The position numbers were made by a program, and so were the translations under genes. Below the pieces are notes generated by a model that was not told the DNA's origin, ran no database searches, and was given only the letters and a program-made list of their open reading frames with translations. Shown one piece after another: positions 8,346 through 17,982 of a stretch of DNA of 33,363 bases; within the stretch, counting starts at the first letter, position 1; each line of letters begins with the position of its first letter. The DNA lies in assembly GCA_945903635.1 (NCBI GenBank), contig CAMDOT010000042.1, forward strand, positions 1 through 33,363, written 5' to 3'. Source of the stretch: Rhizobium sp. Q54 (GTDB lineage Bacteria > Pseudomonadota > Alphaproteobacteria > Reyranellales > Reyranellaceae).

Positions 8346-9110
8346 ATGTCACGTCCGAATAGTCCTGCCGACATTCGTCGCCTGGAAGAGCTCGCCTTCC
8401 GTGGTTGGCCTGCCCTGGAGACCCGGGATTTCGCCGGCTGGCGTCAGCGCTTTTCGCGCGGATATACCAAAAGAGCGAATTCTATCAACGCACTAGGAAT
8501 TGACACTCGATTCGATCCTGAGATTATCCCGGTGCTTGAGGCCCCCTATCTGGCCCTCGGCCAGATACCGGCTTGGCGGCTAACTTCCCTGGCACCCCAC
8601 GCCATTGGGGCCCTTTTGGCCTCCCGCGGCTACCGGACGATCGAGCGCAGCCTCCTACAGGTCTGTCCGCTCCACGCGGGCTTTGCCTTCGATAGAGAGG
8701 TGCAGATCCTGCCGCGCCCGACGCCGGCCTGGATCGACGCCTTCCGCACCCATAGTCCGGTGCCGCCGCAGCACGGCGAGACCATGCAGCTCATGCTGGC
8801 AGCCATCGCGGCACCGGCGGGATTCGCCTTCGTCGAGGAGGCCGGCCGGCCGATGGCCATGGCGATCGGGGCAATCGAGGGCGACCACATGGGCCTGTTC
8901 GACGTGCTGGTGATGCCGCATGCCCGCCGGCGCGGGCTGGCACGGCGTGTGACGGAAAGCCTCTACGCCTGGGCCTGGGACCACGGCGCGCGCTTTGCCT
9001 ATCTCCAGGTCGTCGCCACCAACTCGGCGGCGCTGCCACTCTATGCCAACCAGGGCTTTCGCACGGTCTACGACTACGAGTATCTCCTGCCGCCCTCCCC
9101 AGCAGCTTGA
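8346..9110 (+). CDS. GNAT family N-acetyltransferase
   Basis: This 254-residue protein ends in a GNAT fold. The acetyl-CoA pyrophosphate-binding loop is in VMPHARRRGLARRVTESL at about residues 190-208, preceded by the GLFDVLV strand and followed by YLQVVATNSAALPLYANQGF, the usual motif B region. The N-terminal half begins with LEELAFRGWPALET and has the phrase RFSRGYTKRANSIN, typical of a two-domain GNAT group in which the N-terminal half is a degenerate GNAT module. It is cytosolic. The acceptor substrate is unknown. It is followed after 48 bases by the acyl-CoA ligase gene, possibly in the same transcript. Confidence 0.88.
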   Translation: MSRPNSPADIRRLEELAFRGWPALETRDFAGWRQRFSRGYTKRANSINALGIDTRFDPEIIPVLEAPYLALGQIPAWRLTSLAPHAIGALLASRGYRTIERSLLQVCPLHAGFAFDREVQILPRPTPAWIDAFRTHSPVPPQHGETMQLMLAAIAAPAGFAFVEEAGRPMAMAIGAIEGDHMGLFDVLVMPHARRRGLARRVTESLYAWAWDHGARFAYLQVVATNSAALPLYANQGFRTVYDYEYLLPPSPAA

Positions 9111-9158
9111 CCCCCCGCCGCCCCGCCTCACATAGTCGGCGCCGGGAGGAATACAAAA

Positions 9159-10880
<1,722 letters not shown>

Positions 10881-10885
10881 CCTGA

Positions 10886-11884
10886 TCAATCAGTGAGGGC
10901 TGGAGACCGGCTCGTCAGCAAATCGGCTTGTCCTTGTGCGGCGACTGACAACGCACGCTTCCGAACAGGCGTGATTCCCGGCCGTGGCGGCAGGTTGCCG
11001 GGTAACTTGATCTGCCATGCGAGGCCCAACGCTTCGAGCAGCTGGACAAACCGCCAGCCGAGATCGATCTGACCGGGATAGAGGCCGTGCCGCGCCGAGC
11101 TGGGAAAGGCGTGATGATTGTTGTGCCAGCTCTCTCCCATCGTCGGGATCGCCATCAGGGGAACGTTATGCGCCTGGATGACGGCGCCATCGACCGTCCA
11201 GTCCTGCGGGCCCCGGGTATGTGCGAAATACGAGATGAACCAATGCATGGTCGTGCATGCAGCGACGCGGACGAAAACACCCCATACCACCCAAGGCCAA
11301 CCGCCCAGCCAAAAGAGGACCAACCCGATCGGAACTTGATGAAGCATCCAGGTTCGGTCGAGAAATCGATAAAACTTGTCGTCACCGATCCCTGGTCCTG
11401 GATCAAAGCCCGGCGGATTCTTAAGCTTCAATCGTCCGTGCAGGTAGAGCAGACCATCGATCCACATCGGCTTCTTGTGCGCGAGAAAGGCATGGCAATC
11501 AGGCTGGCGCTGCGCCCAATCCCGGCTGTCGTGCAGTCGAATCGTCCATAGCGGGCCACCCATCCCGACGGCTGTGCCGAGCCATACGAGCACGCGCTCG
11601 AGCCACTTCGGACACTCGAAGCTGCGATGGATGAGCCTGCGATGGAAGCCGACCGAGTGGCCGGCGCAAAGGGTGATCGCCGACGTCGCGAGGAAGACGA
11701 CAACGGCATCCCACGCGAAAGTAATCGGTCCGAGAACCAGCGCGGCGATCAGCATGGCCCCGTTCCAGATCGACCGCGCGGGATCCCAAACGATATCTCC
11801 CTCGACCGGACTTGCCGTGTCGAGGCCGGTAAGCGAATTGACCTTGTAGGCGCCATCCCCGGCCGTGCAGTCGTTCAGCATCAT
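10886..11884 (-). CDS. Membrane fatty acid (acyl-CoA) desaturase
   Basis: This 332-residue protein belongs to the di-iron membrane desaturase family. Hydrophobic segments near residues 40-80 and 180-205 fit the four-helix topology. His box 1 is HSVGFH followed by HRSFEC, and box 3 is WHNNHHAFP. The second box, normally HxxHH, reads HDSRDWAQRQPDCH, so the canonical triple is altered. Some bacterial relatives carry this HD-RDWAQR form, from memory. It would insert a double bond in acyl chains with electrons from a separate donor. The start at 11884 overlaps the stop of the upstream regulator gene by four bases (ATGA), preceded by AAGGAGAGG; a second ATG follows immediately. It is the last gene of a three-gene regulator-regulator-desaturase operon. 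Confidence 0.88.
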   Translation of the reverse strand: MMLNDCTAGDGAYKVNSLTGLDTASPVEGDIVWDPARSIWNGAMLIAALVLGPITFAWDAVVVFLATSAITLCAGHSVGFHRRLIHRSFECPKWLERVLVWLGTAVGMGGPLWTIRLHDSRDWAQRQPDCHAFLAHKKPMWIDGLLYLHGRLKLKNPPGFDPGPGIGDDKFYRFLDRTWMLHQVPIGLVLFWLGGWPWVVWGVFVRVAACTTMHWFISYFAHTRGPQDWTVDGAVIQAHNVPLMAIPTMGESWHNNHHAFPSSARHGLYPGQIDLGWRFVQLLEALGLAWQIKLPGNLPPRPGITPVRKRALSVAAQGQADLLTSRSPALTD

Positions 11885-12426
11885 TGCCTCTCCTTCCGTC
11901 CTCCCAGGGTTCGGTCGATGAAACGGGCGGCACGGCCCGACACGCCGATCAGCTGCCGCAGGAACTGAGGCGAGACCCGGCGTGCCTGGAGATCGACCGC
12001 CGCCAAATCCTCTACGAGACCGAGTACCTCCCCCATCCGACGCTGGACGGATCGACCCGTCACCCCGTCGCGAGCGGCCTCAGTGTGGCAATGCCGCAAG
12101 GTCGAAAGAGCGGGTTCGAGTTCGCGACGGCGACGTTCTTCGAGGCCGGCGAACAGCATCTCCCACGGATCGTTTCCAGCTTGCCAGCCGACCGTCTCCG
12201 CTTTAGCGATCATTCGAAATTCAAGAAGATAAGCAAGCGCATCGCTCACCGTCTCGACGGCAATATCCAGCGCGCCTCCGATGCACTCCTCATTCGCTGG
12301 CCGAGCGATGAGGTAGAGGTAGGCATGGACGCGACAAGCGTTGGCATCCAATCCCCAGCGTGGCCCAAGCTCTCCGAAATAGTCGATGAACTTCCGCATC
12401 GATGGAGAAATGGGCGTCGCGCTCAT
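11881..12426 (-). CDS. GbsR/MarR family transcriptional regulator
   Basis: This 181-residue protein shows the GbsR-type N-terminus: FGELGPRWGLDANACRVHAYLYL at about residues 17-39, then a winged-helix region (IGGALDIAVETVSDALAYLLEFRMI) and the family phrase GNDPWEMLFAGLEERRRRE. The helical C-terminal half is probably for dimerisation. GbsR-group proteins usually repress nearby membrane-stress or osmolyte genes. It overlaps the ArsR gene upstream by four bases and the desaturase gene downstream by four, so all three are translationally coupled. That makes the desaturase its most likely target. The effector is unknown. Confidence 0.88.
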   Translation of the reverse strand: MSATPISPSMRKFIDYFGELGPRWGLDANACRVHAYLYLIARPANEECIGGALDIAVETVSDALAYLLEFRMIAKAETVGWQAGNDPWEMLFAGLEERRRRELEPALSTLRHCHTEAARDGVTGRSVQRRMGEVLGLVEDLAAVDLQARRVSPQFLRQLIGVSGRAARFIDRTLGGRKERQ

Positions 12427-12728
12427 TTCTTGTCGAGCTCCCGCTTCCGTGCGGCGGAGATGCGTCGCGCGTCAGGGCAGAACGGCGTCAGAAAGCCGTA
12501 GAGCGTGTTCGCCAGATTGTCGGCCGCGAGGCTGTACAAAACGAACTGGCCGCGCTTCTGCTCGCGGACAAGCCCTGCTTCCTTGAGCACCGACAGGTGT
12601 TTGGAAATCGACGGAAGTGTCATGTCGAATTTCTCTGCGACCTCTCCAACGGTCATCGGCCCGGCAGCGAGGTGGTTGAGAATCCGACGCCGAGGCTCTG
12701 AAGCCATGGCCTTGAACACATCTCCCAT
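12423..12728 (-). CDS. ArsR/SmtB family winged-helix repressor
   Basis: This 101-residue regulator starts MGDVFKAMASEPRRRILNHL and has the helix-turn-helix TVGEVAEKFDMTLPSISKHL followed by the wing GLVREQKRGQFVLYSL. These are classic ArsR-family features. The metal-site CxC motif of ArsR/SmtB sensors is absent, so it is more like the SdpR-type, non-metal branch. The ATG at 12728 is preferred over an in-frame TTG at 12764 because the latter would translate through the operator palindrome, and GGAAAG lies five bases before the ATG. Its stop overlaps the GbsR-like gene by four bases. It is probably autoregulatory through the palindrome just upstream. Confidence 0.9.
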   Translation of the reverse strand: MGDVFKAMASEPRRRILNHLAAGPMTVGEVAEKFDMTLPSISKHLSVLKEAGLVREQKRGQFVLYSLAADNLANTLYGFLTPFCPDARRISAARKRELDKK

Positions 12729-12730
12729 AG

Positions 12731-12754
12731 ATACTTTCCTAATATGGAAAGTAT
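12731..12754. promoter_or_regulatory. Palindromic operator upstream of the ArsR-GbsR-desaturase operon
   Basis: A perfect inverted repeat, ATACTTTCC and GGAAAGTAT, is separated by six A/T bases and ends two bases before the ArsR start codon. Size and position are typical of an autoregulatory site of an ArsR-family repressor. It also contains the GGAAAG ribosome-binding bases. The AT-rich sequence extends to about 12764, where the core promoter probably lies. Confidence 0.8.
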
Positions 12755-12852
12755 AAAAATGCAAGAAGCCCCGGCCCTTGGCCCGGTGTGTTATCTACAT
12801 TCTCCAATTTCAGCTCTTTCGGCCATGACCGTCGCATGACCCACCCCACCTT

Positions 12853-12908
12853 CCCATCGCTGACGCGATGGGCCCCTTCCTCTCCCCCCGCTCCCGCGGG
12901 CGGAGAGG
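12853..12908 (+). promoter_or_regulatory. Tandem hairpins in the lipoprotein gene leader; second one covers the ribosome site
   Basis: Hairpin 1 has perfect 8-base arms CCCATCGC (12853-12860) and GCGATGGG (12865-12872). Hairpin 2 has 13-base arms at 12879-12891 and 12896-12908 with one mismatch and a four-base loop; its right arm contains the GGAGAGG ribosome site of the TTG start at 12914. CCTCTCC...GGAGAGG palindromes are common dispersed repeats in high-GC proteobacteria, so it may be a repeat that has landed here rather than an evolved switch. Confidence 0.65.
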
Positions 12909-12913
12909 ACGTT

Positions 12914-13501
12914 TTGCGGAGAGCGTTCCTGTTGGGCGGTGCCGGCCTCGTCCTTGGCGGCTGCTTCGACCGACCCTGCCACGAGCGCAATCCGGCGCAG
13001 AAGGCGTTCCTTGACGGACTAGCCGCACTCGCCAAGCCGGCGCTCGCGTCGAACAATCCACTCGCCGTCGAGGAAGCCGCCCGCCAGAGCGTGGCCCTGG
13101 CCGACAAGGTCGGCGCTTTTTCGGACTGGTGCGGCACCGTCCGCAAGATCGAGGGCACCGCCCAGACCGCCGCAGTCACCATCGAGGTCGGCCCCCAAGT
13201 TTCGCTCTACGCGTTCAACGATTGGGCGCTGGCCTTCGCGGGCTCAGTGACCGACCTTTTCTCCACACGATCGCGTCAAACACCGCCGCCGGGCCTTTCC
13301 GAAACCGCCATCGCGGCGCTAAAAACACTGCGGCTCGGTGAACGCGTGACGCTCTCCGGACGGATGGGCGAGATCGCGGGCTCCGGCGTGTTCGATCTCT
13401 CCCGCCTGTTCGGCAAGAGCGACGCGGAGCACCGCCAGTTCCTGCAGACGCCACGCTTCGTGGCGCGCATCGAGGCCCTCGCGGCATCGAAGAAGACCTA
13501 G
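12914..13501 (+). CDS. Putative lipoprotein of unknown family
   Basis: I do not recognise the family. Starting at the TTG at 12914, the 195-residue product begins MRRAFLLGGAGLVLGGC, a compact lipoprotein signal with twin Arg and lipobox LGGC. An ideal GGAGAGGA lies five bases upstream. An in-frame ATG at 12836 would add a Pro/Ser-rich stretch encoded by two hairpins and is less likely. The mature part has an Ala-rich helix (about residues 30-65), a FSDWCGTVRKIEGT segment, beta-like TAAVTIEVGPQVSLYAFNDW, then GERVTLSGRMGEIAGSGVFD, suggesting a small OB-like or beta-rich domain. It ends 12 bases before the gamma-glutamyltransferase-family gene, so it is probably cotranscribed with it. Confidence 0.6.
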   Translation: MRRAFLLGGAGLVLGGCFDRPCHERNPAQKAFLDGLAALAKPALASNNPLAVEEAARQSVALADKVGAFSDWCGTVRKIEGTAQTAAVTIEVGPQVSLYAFNDWALAFAGSVTDLFSTRSRQTPPPGLSETAIAALKTLRLGERVTLSGRMGEIAGSGVFDLSRLFGKSDAEHRQFLQTPRFVARIEALAASKKT

Positions 13502-13513
13502 AAAGGACTCCGA

Positions 13514-15112
13514 GTGCCGTCTTTCAATTACGACTTCCCCTACTCGACCAAGAAACTCCCGATCTTCGCTTCGAATGTCGTAGCCTCCTCCCAGCACCTC
13601 GCGGCAACAGCCGGCCTGCGCATGATGGCCAAGGGCGGCAACGCCGTCGATGCGGCGATCGCGGCCGCCGTCGCCATCACAGTGGTCGAGCCCACCATGA
13701 ACGGCATCGGCGCCGACGCCTTCTGCATCCTGTGGGACGGACAGAAGCTGGTGGGCCTCAACGCTTCGGGCCACTCGCCCGAGCTGATGACGCCCGACCA
13801 GTACGAGGGCCAGGCCAAGATGCCCAACGTCGGTTGGGGCAGCGTCACCACGCCGGGCGCAGTGTCGCTCTGGATGGAGCTGCATAAGCGCTACGGCAAG
13901 CTCCCCTTCGCCGACCTGTTCGAGCCCGGCATCAAATACGCCCATGACGGTTTCCGCGTCTCCTACATGGTGGCGAGGCAATGGGACCGTGCGATCGATC
14001 GCCTGAAGGGCCAGGAGAGCTGGGTGAAGGCATTCCTGCCCAACGGCCGCGCGCCGCAGCCGGGCGAGCTGTGGAAGTTCCCCGACCAGGCCCGGACGCT
14101 CACCAAGATCGCCGAGAGCAAGGGCGAGGCCTTTTATCGCGGCGAGCTCGCCGAGGCCATGGACAAGTACGCCCGCGAGACCGGCGGTGCGCTGCGCAAG
14201 GAAGACCTCGCCGCGCACAAGCCCGACTGGGTCGATCCCATCGGCCTCAGCTATCGCGGCACGACCCTGCACGAGATCCCGCCGTCGGGTCAGGGGATCG
14301 CGGCCTGCATGGCACTCGGCATTCTCGAGAATTTCGACGTCGCCGGCCACGATCCCGACGGCCCCGAGATGACGCATCTGCGCATTGAGGCGATGAAACT
14401 CGCCTTCGCCGACATCTATCGCTATGTGGCCGACCCGCGCTTCATGGAAGTGACGCCCAAGCAGATGCTCGACAAGAGCTACCTGAAGAGCCGTGCCAAG
14501 ATGATCGATCCGAAGAAGGCCAAGGACTTCGGCCCCGGCACGCCCAAGGATGGCGGCACGATCTATCTCGGCACCGCCGACGAGTCCGGCATGATGGTGT
14601 CGCTGATCCAGTCGAACTACACCGGCTTCGGCTCGGGCATCGTGGTACCAGGCACCGGCATTGCACTACAAAACCGTGCCACCGGGTTCGTCACGACCAA
14701 GGGCCATCCCAACGAGGTCGGCCCCAAGAAGCGGCCGTTCCACACCATCATCCCGGCCTTCATCACCAAGGACGGCCGCCCGATCGCGACCTTCGGCCTG
14801 ATGGGCGGCGCCATGCAGCCGCAGGGCCACATGCAGGTCTTCTCGCGCATCGTCGACTACGGCCAGAATCCGCAGACCGCCATCGACGCGCCGCGCTGGC
14901 GTGTACACGAGACCGACGGCACGGTCTGGACCGAGGACCACATGCCGGCCGACACGGCCACGGGCCTCGAGGCGCGCGGCCACAGGCTCACGCGCACCAA
15001 ATGGCCGAGCTTCGATTTCGGTTCCAGCCAGATCATCTGGCGCTATCCCGACGGCGGCCCCTACCTCGCCGCCTCCGAGAGCCGCCGCGACGGCGCCGCG
15101 GTCGGGTTCTAG
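13514..15112 (+). CDS. Gamma-glutamyltransferase family protein
   Basis: This 532-residue Ntn-hydrolase-superfamily protein starts at GTG 13514 after GAAAGGA. It opens with VVASSQHLAATAGLRMMAKGGNAVDAA, the family N-terminus. The probable self-cleavage site is the Thr in DGGTIYLGTADESG (about residue 353), which would become the N-terminal nucleophile of the small subunit; the second Thr of the usual TTH motif is Ile. The substrate loop reads PPSGQGIAA rather than PSSGG, as in YwrD-like members. The sequence FHTIIPAFI and LMGGAMQPQGHMQ are also typical. No signal peptide is visible, so it is probably cytosolic, unlike E. coli Ggt. The glycosidase-like gene follows after two bases. Confidence 0.9.
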   Translation: MPSFNYDFPYSTKKLPIFASNVVASSQHLAATAGLRMMAKGGNAVDAAIAAAVAITVVEPTMNGIGADAFCILWDGQKLVGLNASGHSPELMTPDQYEGQAKMPNVGWGSVTTPGAVSLWMELHKRYGKLPFADLFEPGIKYAHDGFRVSYMVARQWDRAIDRLKGQESWVKAFLPNGRAPQPGELWKFPDQARTLTKIAESKGEAFYRGELAEAMDKYARETGGALRKEDLAAHKPDWVDPIGLSYRGTTLHEIPPSGQGIAACMALGILENFDVAGHDPDGPEMTHLRIEAMKLAFADIYRYVADPRFMEVTPKQMLDKSYLKSRAKMIDPKKAKDFGPGTPKDGGTIYLGTADESGMMVSLIQSNYTGFGSGIVVPGTGIALQNRATGFVTTKGHPNEVGPKKRPFHTIIPAFITKDGRPIATFGLMGGAMQPQGHMQVFSRIVDYGQNPQTAIDAPRWRVHETDGTVWTEDHMPADTATGLEARGHRLTRTKWPSFDFGSSQIIWRYPDGGPYLAASESRRDGAAVGF

Positions 15113-15114
15113 GC

Positions 15115-16155
15115 ATGGGAGCCACCGTCGTCTCGATCCAGGGCGGCGGCTTTGCGATCGACGGCCGGCCGACCTACGCCGGCCGGAGCTGGAAGGGCCA
15201 TCGCATCGAGGGGCTGTTGTTCAACAGCCGCATGGCTAACGCCATCGCCGACGACGAGAACCCTTCTACACGCGGCGCCTGGGCCTATGCCGACGGCGAT
15301 TGGGATGCCGAGCGCAACACGGCCGAATTCATCGCGGCACTGCCGGCCTACCGCGCACACGGCCTGCTCGCGGTCTGCCTGAACATCCAGGGCGGCAGTC
15401 CGCAGGGCTACTCCTGGCACCAGCCCTGGCAAATCTGCGGTTTCACCCCCGAGGGCACGCTGAAGCCCGCGTGGGCGGCGCGCCTCGCCAAGGTGATCGA
15501 AGCCTGCGACCGCAACGGCATGGCGGTGATCCTGGGCCTCTTCTACGGCAAGCAGAGCGGAACACTGAAGGATGAGGCCGCCGTGAAGGCGGCGGTCACC
15601 AACACGGTCGATTGGCTGGTCGAAAAGGGTGCGACCAACGTCCTGCTCGAGATCGGCAACGAGGTCGACCTCGAGAATGTCTGGGCGCATTCCATCATCG
15701 CCGCCGCACGCTGCCATGAGCTGATCGAGCTGGCGCAAAAACGCAGCAAGGGGAAGTTGCTGGTGAGCACGAGCCTGATCGGCCTCGACGCGCCACCCGC
15801 CAGGACCGTGGCGCTGGCCGATTTCCTGTTGCCGCACGGCAATCGCGTCCACGGGCCCGACGGTCATTTCCAGCCGAGCCCGCACGGCATCCGCCTCCAG
15901 GTCGCGCGTTGGCGCGCCAGTCCCGCTTACCGTGGCCAGCCGATCGTCTACAACGAGGACGATCACTTCGAGTTCGACAAGGCCGACAATCATTTCGTGG
16001 CCGCCGTCGAGAGCGGCGCGAGCTGGGGCTTCTTCGACTATCGTCGCTCGCGCGAGCGCTTCGAGGATGGCTTCCAGTCGCTGCCCGTCGACTGGACGAT
16101 CTCATCGCCACGCAAGCGCGGCTTCTTTGGGCTACTGAAGGAAATCACGGGATGA
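15115..16155 (+). CDS. Glycoside hydrolase-like TIM-barrel protein
   Basis: This 346-residue protein starts at ATG 15115, two bases after the preceding stop. Its N-terminus (VSIQGGGFAIDGRPTYAGRSW) resembles the start of many clan-A glycosidases. It contains LLEIGNEVDLENVW, the acid/base Asn-Glu pair typical of clan GH-A at the end of strand 4, and later VYNEDDHFEF, where the Glu could be the nucleophile. GGSPQGYSWHQPW and AVILGLFYGKQSG fit barrel strands. No signal peptide is present, which is odd for a polysaccharide-degrading enzyme and suggests a small imported substrate or a non-catalytic relative. It overlaps the next gene by four bases. The fold is fairly likely; the activity is uncertain. 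Confidence 0.6.
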   Translation: MGATVVSIQGGGFAIDGRPTYAGRSWKGHRIEGLLFNSRMANAIADDENPSTRGAWAYADGDWDAERNTAEFIAALPAYRAHGLLAVCLNIQGGSPQGYSWHQPWQICGFTPEGTLKPAWAARLAKVIEACDRNGMAVILGLFYGKQSGTLKDEAAVKAAVTNTVDWLVEKGATNVLLEIGNEVDLENVWAHSIIAAARCHELIELAQKRSKGKLLVSTSLIGLDAPPARTVALADFLLPHGNRVHGPDGHFQPSPHGIRLQVARWRASPAYRGQPIVYNEDDHFEFDKADNHFVAAVESGASWGFFDYRRSRERFEDGFQSLPVDWTISSPRKRGFFGLLKEITG

Positions 16156-16967
16156 ACTGGGGCACCATGAGCCGCGCCGAGCGCGATGCGGCCTACAACA
16201 ACACGATGGCGGTGAAGAACAGCGCCGACCTCAGCGCCGCGCGCGAAGCGGCGTCCGCCGAATTCCGCCGTGCCCATCCAGGACATCTCGACCTGCGCTA
16301 TGGCCCGAAGGAGCGCAACACCTGGGACCTGTTCCCCGCGGCCAATGCCGGCGCGCCCTGCATCGTGTTCATCCATGGCGGCTACTGGCAGCGCAACAGC
16401 AAGGACGGGTTCGCGAACCTGATCTCGGGCCTCTACGCCCGCGGCTGGGCGGGTGCCCTGCCCGGCTACACGCTGGCGCCCGACGCCACGCTCACCGAGA
16501 TCGTGGCGGAGATCAACGCGGCGCTCGACTGGCTGGCGGCAAACGGCAAGGCGCACGGTATCGAGGGCAAGGTCGTGCTGTCGGGCTGGTCGGCCGGCGG
16601 TCACCTGACGGCCATGTGCCTCGGCCACACCCGAGTGAGCGCCGGGCTGGCGATTTCCGGTGTCTACGAGCTGGGGCCGATCCGCGACACCTACCTGAAT
16701 GAAAAGCTGCAGCTCAGCGATGGCGAGATCGAGATGTTGTCGCCGATGCGCCTGCCGATGGTGGCCAAGCCGATGCTGATCACCTACGGCACAGCGGAAC
16801 TGCCGCCGCTCGTTTCGGACAGCCGTCACCTTCACGCCAGGCGCGCCGCCGCCCATCTGCCCGGTGCGCTGCTGCCGATCGCCGGCGCCGACCACTTCAC
16901 CATCGTCCACCAGCTGCGCGATGCCGATGGTGCTCTCACCCGACAGGCACTTTTGCTCGCCGACTGA
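16152..16967 (+). CDS. Alpha/beta hydrolase, arylformamidase (KynB)-like
   Basis: This 271-residue protein shows the oxyanion motif FIHGGYWQRNSKD, the nucleophile elbow GWSAGGH (Ser about residue 154), and a C-terminal His in GADHFTIVHQL. The N-terminus (MSRAERDAAYNNTMAVKNSAD) matches the arylformamidase-like alpha/beta hydrolase group. The start overlaps the stop of the glycosidase-like gene (ATGA), so they are translationally coupled. It is a cytosolic ester or amide hydrolase; the substrate is unknown, and no kynurenine pathway gene lies nearby, so true kynurenine formamidase function is doubtful. Confidence 0.83.
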   Translation: MNWGTMSRAERDAAYNNTMAVKNSADLSAAREAASAEFRRAHPGHLDLRYGPKERNTWDLFPAANAGAPCIVFIHGGYWQRNSKDGFANLISGLYARGWAGALPGYTLAPDATLTEIVAEINAALDWLAANGKAHGIEGKVVLSGWSAGGHLTAMCLGHTRVSAGLAISGVYELGPIRDTYLNEKLQLSDGEIEMLSPMRLPMVAKPMLITYGTAELPPLVSDSRHLHARRAAAHLPGALLPIAGADHFTIVHQLRDADGALTRQALLLAD

Positions 16968-16978
16968 GGTCTGGCACG

Positions 16979-17004
16979 CTTGTTGCGAGACCCCTTGCAA
17001 CAAG
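16979..17004 (+). promoter_or_regulatory. Hairpin just upstream of the ABC binding-protein ribosome site
   Basis: The perfect 8-base arms CTTGTTGC (16979-16986) and GCAACAAG (16997-17004) enclose a 10-base loop. The CGGGAGG ribosome site follows at once. There is no T-tract, so this is unlikely to be a terminator. Such stems at the 5' side of binding-protein genes often protect a processed mRNA and raise expression relative to the neighbours; that role here is inferred. Confidence 0.5.
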
Positions 17005-17016
17005 CGGGAGGTCTCA

Positions 17017-17970
17017 ATGCTTCGACGTCATCTGTTGGCCGGTGCGGGAGTAGTCGCAGCCGGTACTCTCGCGGCCCCGTCGATCCTGCGGGCCCAGACC
17101 CGCACCGTGAAGATGGGCGCGCTTCGCCTCGTCCATTCGATGCCGCCCTACTTCTATGAGAAGTTCGCGCCGGCCAACCTCAAGATCGAGATCATCGTTT
17201 TCGACAGTCCGACCGACGGCAAGAACGCCGTCGTCACCAAGTCGGTCGACGTCGGCACTTTCGGCATTGCCGCCGCTATCCTCGGCGGTGCGGCCGGCGA
17301 GCCGGTCGTCGTCGTGGGCGCGCTCTCCAACAAGGGCATGGGCGTCATCTCCAAGGCCGGCTCCGACGTCAAGACGGTGAAGGAGCTCAAGGGCAAGCGC
17401 GTCGGCATCTGGCCGGGCTCGACCCAGGAGGTCTTCATCATGGAGCGCCTGCGCATGGAAGGCCTCACGCCCAAGGACATCACCGCCGTCCGCGTGCCGT
17501 TCGGCGAGATGCCGGCGATGCTGGCGCGCGGCGACATCGACGCCTATGTCGGCGCCGAGCCCGGCCCCGCACTCTCGATCACCTCGGGTGTCGGCCAGCT
17601 GGTCGAGTATCCCTACGGTACCGCGATGGGCGGCCTGAACATGATCTTTGGCACCAACGAGGAGACGGTTGCCAAGGATCCGGACCTGATTCGCACCATG
17701 CTGAAGATCCATCGCCAGGCGGTCGAGTTCATGTCGGCCAACACGCCGGCCGTGGTCGACATGACAGTGCAGAAGCTCGGTGCCAACCGCGCTGCGGTAG
17801 AGCAGGCGCTGGGCGCCAACAACGTGGAATACGTCTGGAAGCTCGACGACAAGGTCCAGGGCCAGGCCAAAACCTACGCCCAGCACATGCTCGAGCTGAA
17901 GCAGATCCGCGCGCTGCCCAAGTTCGACACCTTCCTCAATCCGAAGTTCTCGAACGAAATCGCGAGCTAA
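17017..17970 (+). CDS. ABC transporter substrate-binding protein (NMT1/SsuA/TauA type)
   Basis: The product is 317 residues. MLRRHLLAGAGVVAAGTLA followed by APSILRAQ is a signal peptide with a twin-Arg character (RRHLLAG), so Tat export is likely. The mature protein has the class-II periplasmic binding fold of nitrate/sulfonate/taurine/riboflavin-precursor binding proteins: VKMGALRLVHSMPPYFYEKF, a VDVGTFGIAAAILGGA segment, ELKGKRVGIWPGSTQEVF and AMLARGDIDAYVGAEPGPA. It follows a GGGAGG ribosome site. It forms a complete importer with the permease and ATPase genes directly downstream. The ligand is unknown; linkage to GGT-like, glycosidase-like and hydrolase genes hints at a conjugate or amide substrate. 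Confidence 0.9.
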   Translation: MLRRHLLAGAGVVAAGTLAAPSILRAQTRTVKMGALRLVHSMPPYFYEKFAPANLKIEIIVFDSPTDGKNAVVTKSVDVGTFGIAAAILGGAAGEPVVVVGALSNKGMGVISKAGSDVKTVKELKGKRVGIWPGSTQEVFIMERLRMEGLTPKDITAVRVPFGEMPAMLARGDIDAYVGAEPGPALSITSGVGQLVEYPYGTAMGGLNMIFGTNEETVAKDPDLIRTMLKIHRQAVEFMSANTPAVVDMTVQKLGANRAAVEQALGANNVEYVWKLDDKVQGQAKTYAQHMLELKQIRALPKFDTFLNPKFSNEIAS

Positions 17971-17982
17971 GCGGCGGGCGCC

